Shown: positions 30,941 to 42,026, counted from the first letter of the stretch. The stretch: 64,000 bases of DNA from Eukaryota sp. TZLM1-RC (GCA_040285825.1 JAUPSS010000002.1:3410001-3474000); one strand, 5' to 3'. Notes: a model not told the origin generated them from the letters alone. Numbers and translations are program-made.

Positions 30941-31850
30941 TAATATTTGCAGCTCGGCTGTTTTAAATCAAGATCTTCACTCATTGTTATTGGAAAAGGG
31001 TGTTTGTGAAAACAAGGTGTCAGATTCTTCACTTTTTGTAACCATTGTACCACGAAGATTTGGATTGTGTGCTACTAATGAAGCATTTGTAACAAAAATG
31101 AGATTATATTTGAACATCCCCATTAACCAATTATTATCAAAAGAAAAATGTATTTGTTCGAATTCACCTCAACTCACTTTGCGCCATGCTCTAAATTGCT
31201 CTAAATTGATAACTTATCGTTCTTCATTACATGATGCTGTTAGAGACACTGTTTTCAATATGGCACAAACTGCAAGGATATCGTGTATCAAAGAGCCCCT
31301 GCTGAAAGAAACACTTTCTCTGAATAATTTTGGTTCTGATGATAGAGGTGATGTATACTGTGATTGGATTGATAATTCTGAAGCTATTGTTGACTTTGTC
31401 TCATGTAATGTTGCAAACAATACTTTGGTTCACAGAAGAAAAACTTAATCCTGTGGCTGCTCTGGATTTTTAAAGCAAAAGAAAAACATAGAAAATATGA
31501 TAAAGAAATTGAAGATGCAAATATCGATAGAAATACACAGCTGGTTTTTATTGCTTTTCCATTTTCGATAAATGGAAGATTATCAGTTGAAGCAGAAACT
31601 TTTTTGGATGACTTCCAAAAAATGGTGAAAGAAAAAACAATGAAAAGATTTGATATTTTTTTATGGCGTTCACGGATTCAATTTGCCATTATTAATAGAT
31701 TACCGCGGTTTTTCAATCGAATTAGAGAAGCTTTAGCTAGACAGCAAGCAAATCAAGATTTTGTAGAGGAAATCTTGGTTTAATGATAGTCGTCCCATTA
31801 GTTATGATTTAATTTAATCAAGTGTGCAAATTCAATAAATTAATTATTTT
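30941..31850 (+). mobile_element. 5'-truncated family C insertion in A with 10-bp TSD
   Basis: AGAAATTACA flanks the insert at 30931-30940 and 31851-31860. It encodes the C region from ICSSAVLNQDLHSLL through the CIC...HALNC zinc finger, RLE (DDRGDVYCDW...AIVDFVSC) and KEKTMKRFDIFLW to FVEEILV. A one-base gain near 31440 breaks the frame after LVHRRK. Otherwise this is the best view of the C C-terminal half. Intact family C is about 3.3 kb, so roughly the last 0.9 kb was inserted. Confidence 0.9.
31834..31839 (+). promoter_or_regulatory. AATAAA poly(A) signal of family C
   Basis: AATAAA lies about 12-15 bases before the C 3' end. C copies end in AATAAATTAATT rather than a long A-run, unlike A and B. 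Confidence 0.6.
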
Positions 31851-31860
31851 AGAAATTACA

Positions 31861-32093
31861 ACTACTCATTTGTTAAATTGTAAACATTTTATTACTTTTA
31901 GAAGCAAGGTTCATGATGCTGTAAGAGACCAGTTATATTGTATGTGTAAATCTCATAGAATTGAATCCTTCTTGGAACCTCTGTTGTCAAATCTGTTTGA
32001 TGCTGAAAATGATTTTCATAAGAATAATAGAGGTGATGTCATATTACCTGGATTAGATGGAAGCTTCATTTTATTGGATATATATTATGTCTG
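31861..32093 (+). pseudogene. Family A zinc-finger/endonuclease fragment
   Basis: It continues A after the C insertion from TTTHLLNCKHF through the RLE residues NNRGDVILPG to LLD. Instead of the usual GGATGTAATGTCTGT it reads GGATATATATTATGTCTGT. It then meets, tail first, the inverted A copy at 32094. The C-terminal ~140 codons are absent. Confidence 0.75.
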
Positions 32094-32125
32094 TTTTTTT
32101 TTAAAAATTTAATTTTATTCTAAAC

Positions 32126-33604
32126 CTATAAATCAACATCTAAAAAATCCATCTCTCCCAAAACAAAAACACTAGATGCAACTCTCTCATAGTGAGATCC
32201 AAGAGAAAGCAAAGCATCAGAAACCATCTTCAACATCCCCTTAAAAATAGAAAACACAATTCTATTTTGCCAAAACAATCTGTTGAAATTTCTGCCAGTT
32301 CTTCTCTTTACAATTTTTTCAAAATCATCCAAAAAACGTAAAGCAGTTGGTGCAAGTGAACCAAAAAGGGAAAATACAAATAGATACAAATTGTATTTTG
32401 CATGCTGTAGACTGGCCAATTTGGACAAAGGTTCATTGTATTTTTTGAATTTAAAATTTTCAGCATTTGAAAGGGGATTATGAATTTCAGAATTTACAAG
32501 CCTTTCATTTGAGGCATTACAAGGATCAACAGACATTACATCCAATAAAATGAAGCTTCCATCTAATCCAGGTAATATGACATCACCTCTATTATTCTTA
32601 TGAAAATCATTTTCAGCATCAAACAGATTTGACAACAAAGGTTCCAAGAAGGATTCAATTCTATGAGATTTACACATACAATATAACTGGTCTCTTACAG
32701 CATCATGAACCTTGCTTCTAAAAGTAATAAAATGTTTACAATTCAACAAATGAGTAGTTGTAATTTCTCGAGAACATTTACAAATTAACTTGTGAGGTAA
32801 ATTATCAGGCCAGATAAAGGAACGAAATCTCATATTCAGAGTCCAAGTAGAATCGGATAAGAGAGTACCATAAACTTGTGGAATTGTTGTTACTAAGGCA
32901 GAGGAAGTACTGTCACGCATATCTTGTAAAAGATTTGCAAAAGCGGGATTCTTTTTCTTGGCCAAGCCAAGTCTAACATCAAAATCCAAGCTTTCAAAAA
33001 TCTTTGACAATTTTTGTTGAAGCTTTTTACAGCAAAACTGTAAATTAAATAGAGATCGGTTTGGAATTTCTTGAATTGATTGAGGAAAACATTTGGTCCA
33101 AATTTGTGGCGGTAATTTTTCAAGTTCACAAGATAACTCATACAAATAGGGACTACAATTGGGGACTAACAGATGAGAATCATCAGGAAATCTCCGAGAA
33201 AATTCATAAATAAAATTTTTGCCACCACCCAAGAATGCTGATTGACACAAAATTGAAGATTTAGTAAAACCAATACCACCCAAATTTGCTGAAGAAAATA
33301 AATGGCTTTTCAACACTCCTGGTTCTAGATCCAATAAATCAGCAAAAAATTCTGTTCTCAATGAATTAAAAGAACGACAAAAATCTAATGCTATGGAAGG
33401 AGCACAAGATCTCAAAATGTGGGTTATTCTCCCAGTGTAGCAAATTTTAAGCATGAAAAATTTAATATGCTTTTCTATATCTGAAGAAGAAATTGAATCA
33501 AGTTCAATTTTCATTTTTTCCAAAATAACTTGCAATTCATTCTGAATTTGAGGCACATTTCCTAACCAACAACCAAGGAACTTAAAAGCATCACTACTAT
33601 AATT
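32126..33604 (-). pseudogene. Family A thumb/zinc/endonuclease half, uninterrupted
   Basis: About 490 codons are open from SFTNYSSDAFKFLG through thumb, CKCS...HLLNC zinc finger and RLE (RGDVILPG, LLDVMSVDP) to FLDVDL. The frame continues upstream into the F insertion (to 33646) and so begins artificially. No RT or N-terminus is attached. All zinc ligands and RLE residues seen in the intact A are kept here, unlike the copy at 7013-8605. Confidence 0.85.
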
Positions 33605-33612
33605 AGTAAAAG

Positions 33613-34011
33613 AAGTATCTTCCCTTGATGACTCCGAATTGTACAAACGGAAAAAGTATGCAAATCCTTTAAAAGAATTGAAACATGTTCGCCATGTAGA
33701 TTACCAAATTTGCCCATTTGCTATATCGTTGTATGGTAGTCTTGGAAAAACTGCATTGAATTTTATTGATGATTTTGAAAATGTTGTGAAAAAAAGAATG
33801 AATAAGCGTTTTGATCGTCGCTTGTGGCTAAATCGTATTGTTTTTACTATTTTCAAATCAATTCCTAAAATGATTTCGAAAGCTTTAATGTCTGTCAGTG
33901 CACATTATGAAAACATTGCTGCTGTAAGGTTTGATGGTGTGGAAGCTTGTTTTGAAGATATTGGCTTTTAGGCTGTGGTTTAACAATAAAATAAAATTAA
34001 TTTAAAAAAAA
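33613..34011 (+). mobile_element. 5'-truncated family F insertion in A with 8-bp TSD
   Basis: AGTAAAAG flanks it at 33605-33612 and 34012-34019. The coding part 33639-33971 covers LYKRKKYANPLKEL to CFEDIGF, the last ~110 codons of F, and the 3' UTR ends in an A-run. Its upstream bases keep GTATCTTCCC, without the one-base loss seen in the F copies at 5911 and 60840. The mirror copy is at 39184-39582. Confidence 0.88.
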
Positions 34012-34181
34012 AGTAAAAGGGACAATAGAATCGTTTATCACGAGGTCTTGAGCAGAAGAGCCAATCAGAAGGCATTTGCTGGCATTAAGATGAAGCCCAA
34101 TATTTTCATATGAATCGGCAATTTCTTGAGCAACCAATTCTAGTAAATCAAATGAACCAATCAAGGATATATCATCCATAT

Positions 34182-36160
34182 TTTTTTTAAGGAACTGGAA
34201 TATTTATTGAGATAAAAATAACCATCTAGAATTCAATATCCTCCAAACAAGCGTCACTATTACTGAACCTACTCACAGCATTACGTTCATATTCTACACC
34301 AATAGCTAAAAGTGCCTTTGAAATCATTGTTGGAATAGACTTGAAAATGCAAAAAACAATTCTATTTAACCAAAAAGTGGAGTTCATTGTTTTACCAGAC
34401 CTATTCAGTAACACTTTTTTAAAATTTTCCAAAAAGTGCAAGCCTGAAGGTCCAATATTGCCAAAAAGAGAAATTGCAAACGGCACAAACTGATATTTCA
34501 CATGTTCCACTCTACCTAACTGTGCCAAAGGTTCTTCATATTTTTTTATCTTCTTTTTTCGGCGTTAGATAACGGCGAGTCAGCGGAATACACTAAACGA
34601 GCAGCAGAATTTTTGCAAACATCCACTGAGACAACGTCTACAACATTGAGAACACCATCGATCCCTGGAGCTACTAAATCTGCCCTTCTTTTACCAAAGG
34701 AATCATCAGTTTGATCTGAAGACAGCTTACGTACTAGTGGCTCAATAAATGCCTCTATATTGAAACTTTTTGCACATGGCATATAATTGATCACGAACTG
34801 AGTCATGAACAAGTGAGCGATAAGTTATGAAATACTTACAGTTTAAAATATGGGAAAGTGTAACAACACTCTTGCAGCGACAAATTAAATCATTTGGCAA
34901 TGAACAAGGCCATAGAAAACATCTCAATCTCATTGCAGTGGTCCATTGGTGATCATTAAGTAGAAGGCCGTAAATGTTGGGAATTTGGGAGATTAAGCAA
35001 CTTGAGCAACTGTCTTCAAGATCAATCAAAAAGTTTGCAAAAACGGGATTTTTTTCCTTAGCCAAGCTAAGACGTACAATATAATCCAAGTTTTCTAAAA
35101 CTTTCAAAATTTTTTCTGCAATTTTGCAAAAGTCAATGGTAAGGAGAGCAAGCTTCTTGAAGGAAGTTCCACAATATCAGAGGGGAAACATTTAGCCCAA
35201 ATATTGGGTGAAAGAGTTTCAATTTCCTGTTGCAAAGAAATAAGATAGGAGCTGCCACAATTTTCAATGAGATGAATTTTTTCAGGAAAACGATTCACAA
35301 ATTCATAAATAAAATTCTTTCCACCTCCAATAAAAGCAGCTTTACAAAGGTAGCTTGACTTATGAAAATCAACACCACCAAAATTTGTACCACAAAAAAT
35401 GTGGCTTCGTAACTGAGATGCATCAATTTCCAATAATTTTGCTAAAAAATTAGTTCTTTGTTCATTAAAAATGCGACAGAACTCCAAGGAAATTGATGGT
35501 GATGTTGATCTCAAAATATGAGTAAATTTTCCAGAACAACAGATTTCGAGGAAAAAGAATTTCAAATGTTTCTCAATATTTAAATTTTCTATTGATTCCA
35601 ATTCATTTCCAAATTGAGTCAACAGAGTCGAAAGTTGGCTTTTGACTTCATCAATATTTCCGAGATAACAACCCAAAAAACGAAAACCAGACTGATCATA
35701 ATTGATAAAGGGGACATTGACATCATTAATGAAAAAATCAATTGGTTCATGGCCAATAATCAAACATTTGGAGATATTCAATGAGAGACCAATATCTTCA
35801 TAACTCTGTTGAATAAAAGTTGCTATTTGTTTCAGAATTGTAATAGGAGCAATTACAGAAATGTCATCCATATATGCTACAATATCTATTTCTGGGAACT
35901 TTTCTTTCAATTCGCACATTAATGGATGAATTGCCAGACAAAAGAAAAAAGGACCAAGTGGATCACCTTGTTTAACACCTGAAGACGAAAGCAGGTCAAA
36001 ATTTTCATAGACCAATCAAGATCACGTTCGGTACTTTTTGCAGTCCAGTCAGTATCACTGAGAGTGTCTGACATTAAGACTGGAGGAATTCAATCGAACC
36101 GACAATAGGACGTCAAGTTAAGAAAAAAGGAGGACGTTGAAAGTGAGTGAGAAAAAAAAA
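34182..36160 (-). mobile_element. Internally deleted family B copy
   Basis: The 3' end is at 34182, joined to A as in the right arm. B coding runs from the C-terminus back to the RT (VYENFDLLSSSGV) at 36015. It then jumps to the B start region at 36016 (antisense of the ARE-type N-terminus near TWTAKSTERE, ATG at about 36073) and the full B 5' leader to 36160. Roughly the knuckle, ribbon and front of RT are deleted. The deletion point coincides with the inner end of the inverted duplication. Confidence 0.8.
34226..36015 (-). pseudogene. Family B RT-back-half to C-terminus, frameshifted
   Basis: The frames are 35104-36015 (GVKQGDPLGP, AYMDDISVIA, thumb), 34742-35107 (thumb, CRCK...HILNC zinc finger), 34546-34812 (RLE FGKRRADLVAPG, VVDVVSVDV) and 34226-34528 (C-terminus to CLEDIEF). 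The frame breaks at 35105, 34770 and 34550 include A/T-run length changes. Small private substitutions (FFLEICCSG for FFLKICYSG) separate it from the other two B copies. Confidence 0.82.
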
Positions 36161-36219
36161 CCTCTGATATTGTGGAACTTCCTTCAAGAAGCTTGCTCTC
36201 CTTACCATTGACTTTTGCA
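36161..36219 (+). pseudogene. 59-bp family B thumb fragment
   Basis: It matches B codons SDIVELPSRSLLSLPLTFA (as at 38011-38069) on the plus strand, wedged between the B leader in the opposite orientation and the start of G. It is probably the remnant of a B copy into which both flanking elements inserted. Confidence 0.7.
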
Positions 36220-36737
36220 TTTTTTTTCTCCCTCCATGCTTATCTATGCCTCCAAAGTCAGTTACTTCAAAACCTTCTAGAGGACGCCCTAAGAATTCTG
36301 TGACTACCTGTTCTTTGTGCAAAACTGTTGGTCACACAAAAACAACATGTCCTCGGCGAAAAGTTTTGTCAGATGAAGCTGAATTGGCATCATTATCTTC
36401 ACCTATTGAGTCTATTGAGCCTCCACATGTACTTCATTCGTCTTCAGTCAGTAGTAATACAAAATCATGTTTGTTCTGTTGTTCTCCAGTTTCTGGATTC
36501 AATGTTTCGGGTCGACCTCTTTTGGTTTGTGATTCTTGCACGCCAATTGATCCTTGTAGACCTCCATTTGCAATCCCTCAAATAATTCGTTTCTCCTGCT
36601 CATTCGTCTTCTCTTGCAACAGTTATTCGATCTTTAACCTTCTCTCTTCGAAAGGGCATTTGGAATCCTTCGATTTTTTGGAAATTTTTTCTTTCTAAGG
36701 CTATGTCTTCACACAAGAAATCTAAATATAAGAAGTA
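36220..36737 (+). mobile_element. Family G element, 5' end only
   Basis: It starts with a T-run and CTCCCTCCATGC, the same kind of terminus as A and D, then ATG at 36246. Only the leader and N-terminal region are present before A sequence begins at 36738. No other copy of this region exists in the window. Confidence 0.7.
36246..36737 (+). pseudogene. Family G N-terminal zinc-finger region
   Basis: The ATG gives MPPKSVTSKPSRGRPK. A CSLCKTVGHTKTTC knuckle (CX2CX4HX4C) and a CLFC...VCDSC ribbon follow, then PCRPPFAIP, which aligns with TVRPPIRIP of A. A frame break near 36595 separates this from PAHSSSLATV...GIWNPSIFWKFF in another frame, equivalent to the WKYF segment of A. The unusually short leader (about 26 bases) and lack of the SDTDW N-terminus set G apart. 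RT and RLE are missing. It may be the 5' part of the H remnant downstream, both being on the plus strand. Confidence 0.7.
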
Positions 36738-37006
36738 TCTCGACTTTAAAAATGCTTTTAATTCTGTAAAGCGAGAAGCAATTTTTGAAGTTATTAAATC
36801 TGATTTTCCTGAGCTATCGAGTTTTTTCTACCATTTTTATGGGAAAGAATCAGATTTAATTTTTAATTCATTTGGTTTTAAATCATCTTCTGGAGTGAAG
36901 CAGGGAGATCCTTTAGGCCCATTATTGTTTTGTTTAGCTATTCACAAAACTTTAAATATCATTAAGCAAAAATACCCTTCCATAAAAATAGTTGCTTATA
37001 TGGATG
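36738..37006 (+). pseudogene. Family A RT fragment, host of B insertion
   Basis: It encodes LDFKNAFNSVKRE, KSSSGVKQGDPLG and on to IKIVAYMD, then B. The same A copy continues at 39014 with MDDISLIG. The ORF 36703-38169 joins G, A and B in one frame by chance. Confidence 0.8.
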
Positions 37007-38969
37007 CTGCTCTTTCGTCGGATGTGTTTTTTAATTCTAGTGATTCTAATTACATCTTCAATTTAGATTTTAAGAATGCTTTCAATTCTGTATCTCGTTC
37101 TTCCATTTTACCTTTGCTGCAAAAGCATTTTCCTGAAGTTGAGTCTTTTTTCTATTCATTTTATGGAAAATCATCCACATTGGTCTATGAAAATTTTGAC
37201 CTGCTTTCGTCTTCAGGTGTTAAACAAGGTGATCCACTTGGTCCTTTTTTCTTTTGTCTGGCAATTCATCCATTAATGTGCGAATTGAAAGAAAAGTTCC
37301 CAGAAATAGATATTGTAGCATATATGGATGACATTTCTGTAATTGCTCCTATTACAATTCTGAAACAAATAGCAACTTTTATTCAACAGCGTTATGAAGA
37401 TATTGGTCTCTCATTGAATATCTCCAAATGTTTGATTATTGGCCATGAACCAATTGATTTTTTCATTAATGATGTCAATGTCCCCTTTATCAATTATGAT
37501 CAGTCTGGTTTTCGTTTTTTGGGTTGTTATCTCGGAAATATTGATGAAGTCAAAAGCCAACTTTCGACTCTGTTGACTCAATTTGGAAATGAATTAGAAT
37601 CAATAGAAAATTTAAATATTGAGAAACATTTGAAATTCTTTTTCCTCAAAATCTGTTATTCTGGAAAATTTACTCATATTTTGAGATCAACATCACCATC
37701 AATTTCCTTGGAGTTCTGTCGCATTTTTAATGAACAAAGAACTAATTTTTTAGCAAAATTATTGGAAATTGATGCATCTCAGTTACGAAGCCACATTTTT
37801 TGTGGTACAAATTTTGGTGGTGTTGATTTTCATAAGTCAAGCTACCTTTGTAAAGCTGCTTTTATTGGAGGTGGAAAGAATTTTATTTATGAATTTGTGA
37901 ATCGTTTTCCTGAAAAAATTCATCTCATTGAAAATTGTGGCAGCTCCTATCTTATTTCTTTGCAACAGGAAATTGAAACTCTTTCACCCAATATTTGGGC
38001 TAAATGTTTCCCCTCTGATATTGTGGAACTTCCTTCAAGAAGCTTGCTCTCCTTACCATTGACTTTTGCAAAATTGCAGAAAAAAATTTTGAAAGTTTTA
38101 GAAAACTTGGATTATATTGTACGTCTTAGCTTGGCTAAGGAAAAAAATCCCGTTTTGCAAACTTTTTGATTGATCTTGAAGACAGTTGCTCAAGTTGCTT
38201 AATCTCCCAAATTCCCAACATTTACGGCCTTCTACTTAATGATCACCAATGGACCACTGCAATGAGATTGAGATGTTTTCTATGGCCTTGTTCATTGCCA
38301 AATGATTTAATTTGTCGCTGCAAGAGTGTTGTTACGCTTTCCCATATTTTAAACTGTAAGTATTTCATAACTTATCGCTCACTTGTTCACGACTCAGTTC
38401 GTGATCAATTATATGCCATGTGCAAAAGTTTCAATATAGAGGCATTTATTGAGCCACTAGTACGTAAGCTGTCTTCAGATCAAACTGATGATTCCTTTGG
38501 TAAAAGAAGGGCAGATTTAGTAGCTCCAGGGATCGATGGTGTTCTCAATGTTGTAGACGTTGTCTCAGTGGATGTTTGCAAAAATTCTGCTGCTCGTTTA
38601 GTGTATTCCGCTGACTCGCCGTTATCTAACGCCGAAAAAAAGAAGATAAAAAAATATGAAGAACCTTTGGCACAGTTAGGTAGAGTGGAACATGTGAAAT
38701 ATCAGTTTGTGCCGTTTGCAATTTCTCTTTTTGGCAATATTGGACCTTCAGGCTTGCACTTTTTGGAAAATTTTAAAAAAGTGTTACTGAATAGGTCTGG
38801 TAAAACAATGAACTCCACTTTCTGGTTAAATAGAATTGTTTTTTGCATTTTCAAGTCTATTCCAACAATGATTTCAAAGGCACTTTTAGCTATTGGTGTA
38901 GAATATGAACGTAATGCTGTGAGTAGGTTCAGTTATAGTGACGCTTGTTTGGAGGATATTGAATTCTAG
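37007..38969 (+). pseudogene. Family B RT/thumb/endonuclease, one frameshift
   Basis: RT motifs FNLDFKNAFNSV, GVKQGDPLGP and AYMDDISVIA, and the thumb, are open to 38169, where NPVFANF becomes NPVLQTF by loss of one T. The next frame 38166-38969 carries the zinc finger CRCK...HILNC, the RLE (GKRRADLVAPG, VVDVVSVDV) and the C-terminus CLEDIEF without a break. The copy lacks the N-terminus and the first RT motifs. Only one lesion separates it from a continuous ~650-codon frame. Confidence 0.87.
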
Positions 38970-38986
38970 ATGGTTATTTTTATCTC

Positions 38987-38992
38987 AATAAA
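38987..38992 (+). promoter_or_regulatory. AATAAA poly(A) signal of family B
   Basis: AATAAA lies 18 bases after the B stop codon and about 15 bases before the terminal A-run. It is conserved at the other two B 3' ends. Confidence 0.6.
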
Positions 38993-39013
38993 TATTCCAG
39001 TTCCTTAAAAAAA

Positions 39014-39673
39014 ATATGGATGATATATCCTTGATTGGTTCATTTGATTTACTAGAATTGGTTGCTCAAGAAATTGCCGATTCATATGAAAATATTGGGC
39101 TTCATCTTAATGCCAGTAAATGCCTTCTGATTGGCTCTTCTGCTCAAGACCTCGTGATAAACGATTCTATTGTCCCTTTTACTTTTTTTTTAAATTAATT
39201 TTATTTTATTGTTAAACCACAGCCTAAAAGCCAATATCTTCAAAACAAGCTTCCACACCATCAAACCTTACAGCAGCAATGTTTTCATAATGTGCACTGA
39301 CAGACATTAAAGCTTTCGAAATCATTTTAGGAATTGATTTGAAAATAGTAAAAACAATACGATTTAGCCACAAGCGACGATCAAAACGCTTATTCATTCT
39401 TTTTTTCACAAGATTTTCAAAATCATCAATAAAATTCAATGCAGTTTTTCCAAGACTACCATACAACGATATAGCAAATGGGCAAATTTGGTAATCTACA
39501 TGGCGAACATGTTTCAATTCTTTTAAAGGATTTGCATACTTTTTCCGTTTGTACAATTCGGAGTCATCAAGGGAAGATACTTCTTTTACTAATTATAGTA
39601 GTGATGCTTTAAAGTTCCTTGGTTGTTGGTTAGGAAATGTGCCTCAAATTCAGAATGAATTGCAAGTTATTTT
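39014..39673 (+). pseudogene. Family A YMDD to thumb start, split by F
   Basis: It encodes MDDISLIG to NDSIVPFT (39016-39183), is interrupted by F, then continues SFTNYSSDALKFLGCW to NELQVI at 39673 where a C tail starts. A private change gives SSDALKF instead of SSDAFKF. This is the middle of the A copy whose later parts are 40100-41039 and 46266-46772. Confidence 0.82.
39184..39582 (-). mobile_element. 5'-truncated family F insertion in A, mirror copy
   Basis: CTTTTACT flanks it at 39176-39183 and 39583-39590. Coding 39224-39556 ends CFEDIGF, like the mirror at 33613-34011, with one residue difference (NLVKK for NVVKK). The shared TSD shows the insertion predates the inverted duplication. 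Confidence 0.88.
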
Positions 39674-39800
39674 CAATCGAATTAGAGAAGCTTTAGCTAG
39701 ACAGCAAGCAAATCAAGATTTTGTAGAGGAAATCTTGGTTTAATGATAGTCGTCCCATTAGTTATGATTTAATTTAATCAAGTGTGCAAATTCAATAAAT
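39674..39800 (+). mobile_element. Family C 3' tail inserted in A
   Basis: It contains the last C codons (FNRIREALARQQANQDFVEE, then ILV, stop) and the 3' UTR. AAGTTATTTT lies at 39664-39673 and again at 40100-40109 beyond the adjacent F insertion, so the two events are nested or successive. The A site is the same as for the tail at 30115. Confidence 0.8.
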
Positions 39801-39815
39801 ACGATGATAAGTTAT

Positions 39816-40085
39816 TTAATTTAATTTTAATTTATTTTCAAAACCACAGTCTAAAAGTCAATTTCTTCAAAACAAGCTTCCACACCATCAAACCTTACAG
39901 CAGCAATGTTTTCATAATGTGCACTGACAGACATTAAAGCTTTCGAAATCATTTTAGGAATTGATTTGAAAATAGTAAAAACAATACGATTTAGCCACAA
40001 GCAACGATCAAAACGCTTATTCATTCTTTTTTTCACAAGATTTTCAAAATCGTCAATAAAATTCAAAGCAGTTTTTCCAAGACGA
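39816..40085 (-). mobile_element. 5'-truncated family F 3' end
   Basis: Coding 39851-40066 covers ALNFIDDFENLVKKR to CFEEIDF plus the 3' UTR. A possible short TSD, AAGTTAT, occurs at 39809-39815 and 40086-40092. The flanking bases repeat AAGTTAT several times, so the exact limits are uncertain. Confidence 0.75.
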
Positions 40086-40099
40086 AAGTTATATGTTAT

Positions 40100-41039
40100 A
40101 AGTTATTTTGGAAAAAATGAAAATTGAACTTGATTCAATTTCTTCTTTAGATATAGAAAAGCATAATAAATTTTTCATGCTTAAAATTTGCTACACTGGG
40201 AGAATAACCCACATTTTGAGATCTTGTGCTCCTTCCATAGCATTAGATTTTTGTCGTTCTTTTAATTCATTGAGAACAGAATTTTTTGCTGATTTATTGG
40301 ATGTAGAACCAGGAATGTTGAAAAGCCATTTATTTTCTTCAGCAAATTTGGGGGGTATTGGATTTACTAAATCTTCAATTTTGTGTCAATCAGCATTCTT
40401 GGGTGGTGGCAAAAATTTTATTTATGAATTTTCTCGTAGATTTCCTGATGATTCTCATCTGTTAGTCCCCAATTGTAGTCCCTATTTGTATGAGTTATCT
40501 TGTGAACTTGAAAAATTACTGCCACAAATTTGGACCAAATGTTTTCCTCAATCAATCCAAGAAATTCCAAACCGATCTCTATTTAATTTACAGTTTTGCT
40601 GTAAAAAGCTTCAACAAAAATTGTCAAAGATTTTTGAAAGCTTGGATTTTGATGTTAGACTTGGCTTGGCCAAGAAAAAGAATCCCGCTTTTGCAAATCT
40701 TTTACAAGATATGTGTGACAGTACTTCTTTTGCCTTAGTAACAACAATTCCACAAGTTTATGGTACTCTCTTATCCGATTCTGCTTGGACTCTGAATATG
40801 AGATTTCGTTCCTTTATCTGGCCTGATAATTTACCTCATAATTTAATTTGTAAATGTTCTCGAGAAATTACAACTACTCATTTGTTAAATTGTAAACATT
40901 TTATTACTTTTAGAAGCAAGGTTCATGATGCTGTAAGAGACCAGTTATATTGTATGTGTAAATCTCATAGAATTGAATCCTTCTTGGAACCTTTGTTGTC
41001 AAATCTGTTTGATGCTGAAAATGATTTTCATAAGAATAA
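40100..41039 (+). pseudogene. Family A thumb/zinc-finger part before the C insertion
   Basis: One frame (40108-41043) covers EKMKIELDSISS, the thumb, the CKCS...HLLNC zinc finger and the RLE start up to NDFHKN, directly before the RGD codons. It reads KHNKFF, the variant also found in units 1 and 2 of the tandem array. The A copy resumes after the C insertion at 46266 with NNRGDVILPG. Confidence 0.85.
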
Positions 41040-41076
41040 ATAATTTATTGAATTTGCACACTTGATTAAATTAAAT

Positions 41077-42026
41077 TTTAATTTTTAAGGCTTGGATTAT
41101 GAAGTAAGACTTGGCTTGGCCAAAACTAAAAATCCCGCTTTCGGTAATTTTTTAAAGGATATTCGTGATAGTTCAGCTGCTGCTTTAGTAACTCAAGTTC
41201 CCTCTGTTTATGGACTTTTGTTAAAAGACAATGAATGGCTTCTAAACATGCGTTTTCGTTGTTTTCTGTGGCCAAACAATTTGCCCAATCATTTAACTTG
41301 TAAATGTGGTAAACCTCTTTTGTTTACTCATCTTTTGAACTGTAAACATTTCATTACGTTTAGAAGCAAAGTGCATAATAACGTCAGGGACCAAATTTAT
41401 GTAATGTGCAAATCATATCGTGTAGATTCCTTTTTAGAACCGCTGTTATCAAAATTAATTCTTGATGATCCCAATATTGATAGTACGCGTTACAACAGAG
41501 CTTCTATGGGTCTGACTAGAGGTGATCTAGTTGTTCCTGGTTTAAATGGTAGTTTTACTATTTTGGACGCCATGTCTATTGACCCTTGTAATTCCTCTAA
41601 CGAACATTTCATTAACTCGGATGTAAATAATCCTCTTCTTGCAGGCGAAAAATATAAAATTGCTAAATATGCGAAACCCATTTCCTCGGTTAATGAAAAT
41701 TCTCATGCCCAATATAATTTATGTCCATTTGTTTTTTCTTTGCTTGGATCTCTAGGTAAGGCTGCTATGGCTTTCCTTGAGGATTTTGTTGTAGTTGTAA
41801 AGGAAAGAACTGGAAGAATTTTCAATCGTGTTTACTGGCAAAACAGGATTGTATTTTCTATTTTTAAGGGAATGGTAACACTAATTTCTGATTCACTATC
41901 TTCTTTTGGGAAATTTTCTGAATCTTTAGCGATTAATTGTTTTGATGTAGGGGAAACAGGTTTTGAGGATGTGGAGTTTTAATTGTGTATTTCATATTTG
42001 TTGTTGAATAAAAATAAATTAATTGA
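41077..42026 (+). mobile_element. 5'-truncated family D insertion in C 3' UTR, 14-bp TSD
   Basis: TGATTAAATTAAAT flanks it at 41063-41076 and 42027-42040. The open frame 41092-41982 starts inside the thumb (LDYEVRLGLAKTKNP) and carries CKCG...HLLNC, the RLE (RGDLVVPG, ILDAMSIDP) and FEDVEF. The D part is undamaged over nearly 300 codons. The first 15 bases (TTTAATTTTTAAGGC area) do not match D and may be added at the 5' junction. Confidence 0.9.
42007..42012 (+). promoter_or_regulatory. AATAAA poly(A) signal of family D
   Basis: AATAAA lies 24 bases after the D stop and about 14 bases before the TSD. This D copy has almost no A-run at its end. Confidence 0.6.

Larger units (their letters stand above)
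32094..34181 (-). mobile_element. Family A copy, inverted, split by an F insertion
   Basis: The A 3' tail is at 32094 and the copy extends to 33612, is interrupted by F (33613-34011), and continues 34012-34181 to the YMDD codons, where B sequence begins. Upstream A sequence is missing. The part beyond about 33594 forms the left arm of inverted duplication 2. The segment 32094-33590 differs at several residues from the corresponding right-side A (LLDLEPGVL, DSTWTLN, HKLICK), so it lies outside the recent duplication or has diverged. Confidence 0.85.
33594..36015. repeat. Left arm of inverted duplication 2
   Basis: Matching points in this arm and 37180-39672 sum to 73195 (for example 33639 with 39556, 34226 with 38969). 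Both arms carry A, the same F insertion with the same TSD, and the same B-in-A junction at YMDD. The inner end at 36015 is where the left B jumps to its own 5' leader. Confidence 0.88.
37007..39013 (+). mobile_element. 5'-truncated family B insertion in A with 9-bp TSD
   Basis: ATATGGATG, which encodes part of the YMDD box of A, flanks it at 36998-37006 and 39014-39022. B starts at AALSSDVFFNSS and runs through its complete 3' end with AATAAA and an A-run. It is the best-preserved B C-terminal two-thirds in the window. Confidence 0.92.
37180..39672. repeat. Right arm of inverted duplication 2
   Basis: This is the mirror of 33594-36015. It contains B from VYENFDLL to its 3' end, A from MDDIS to the C-insertion site, and the F insertion. 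The outer end is about 39672, where a C tail interrupts A on this side only. Confidence 0.88.
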
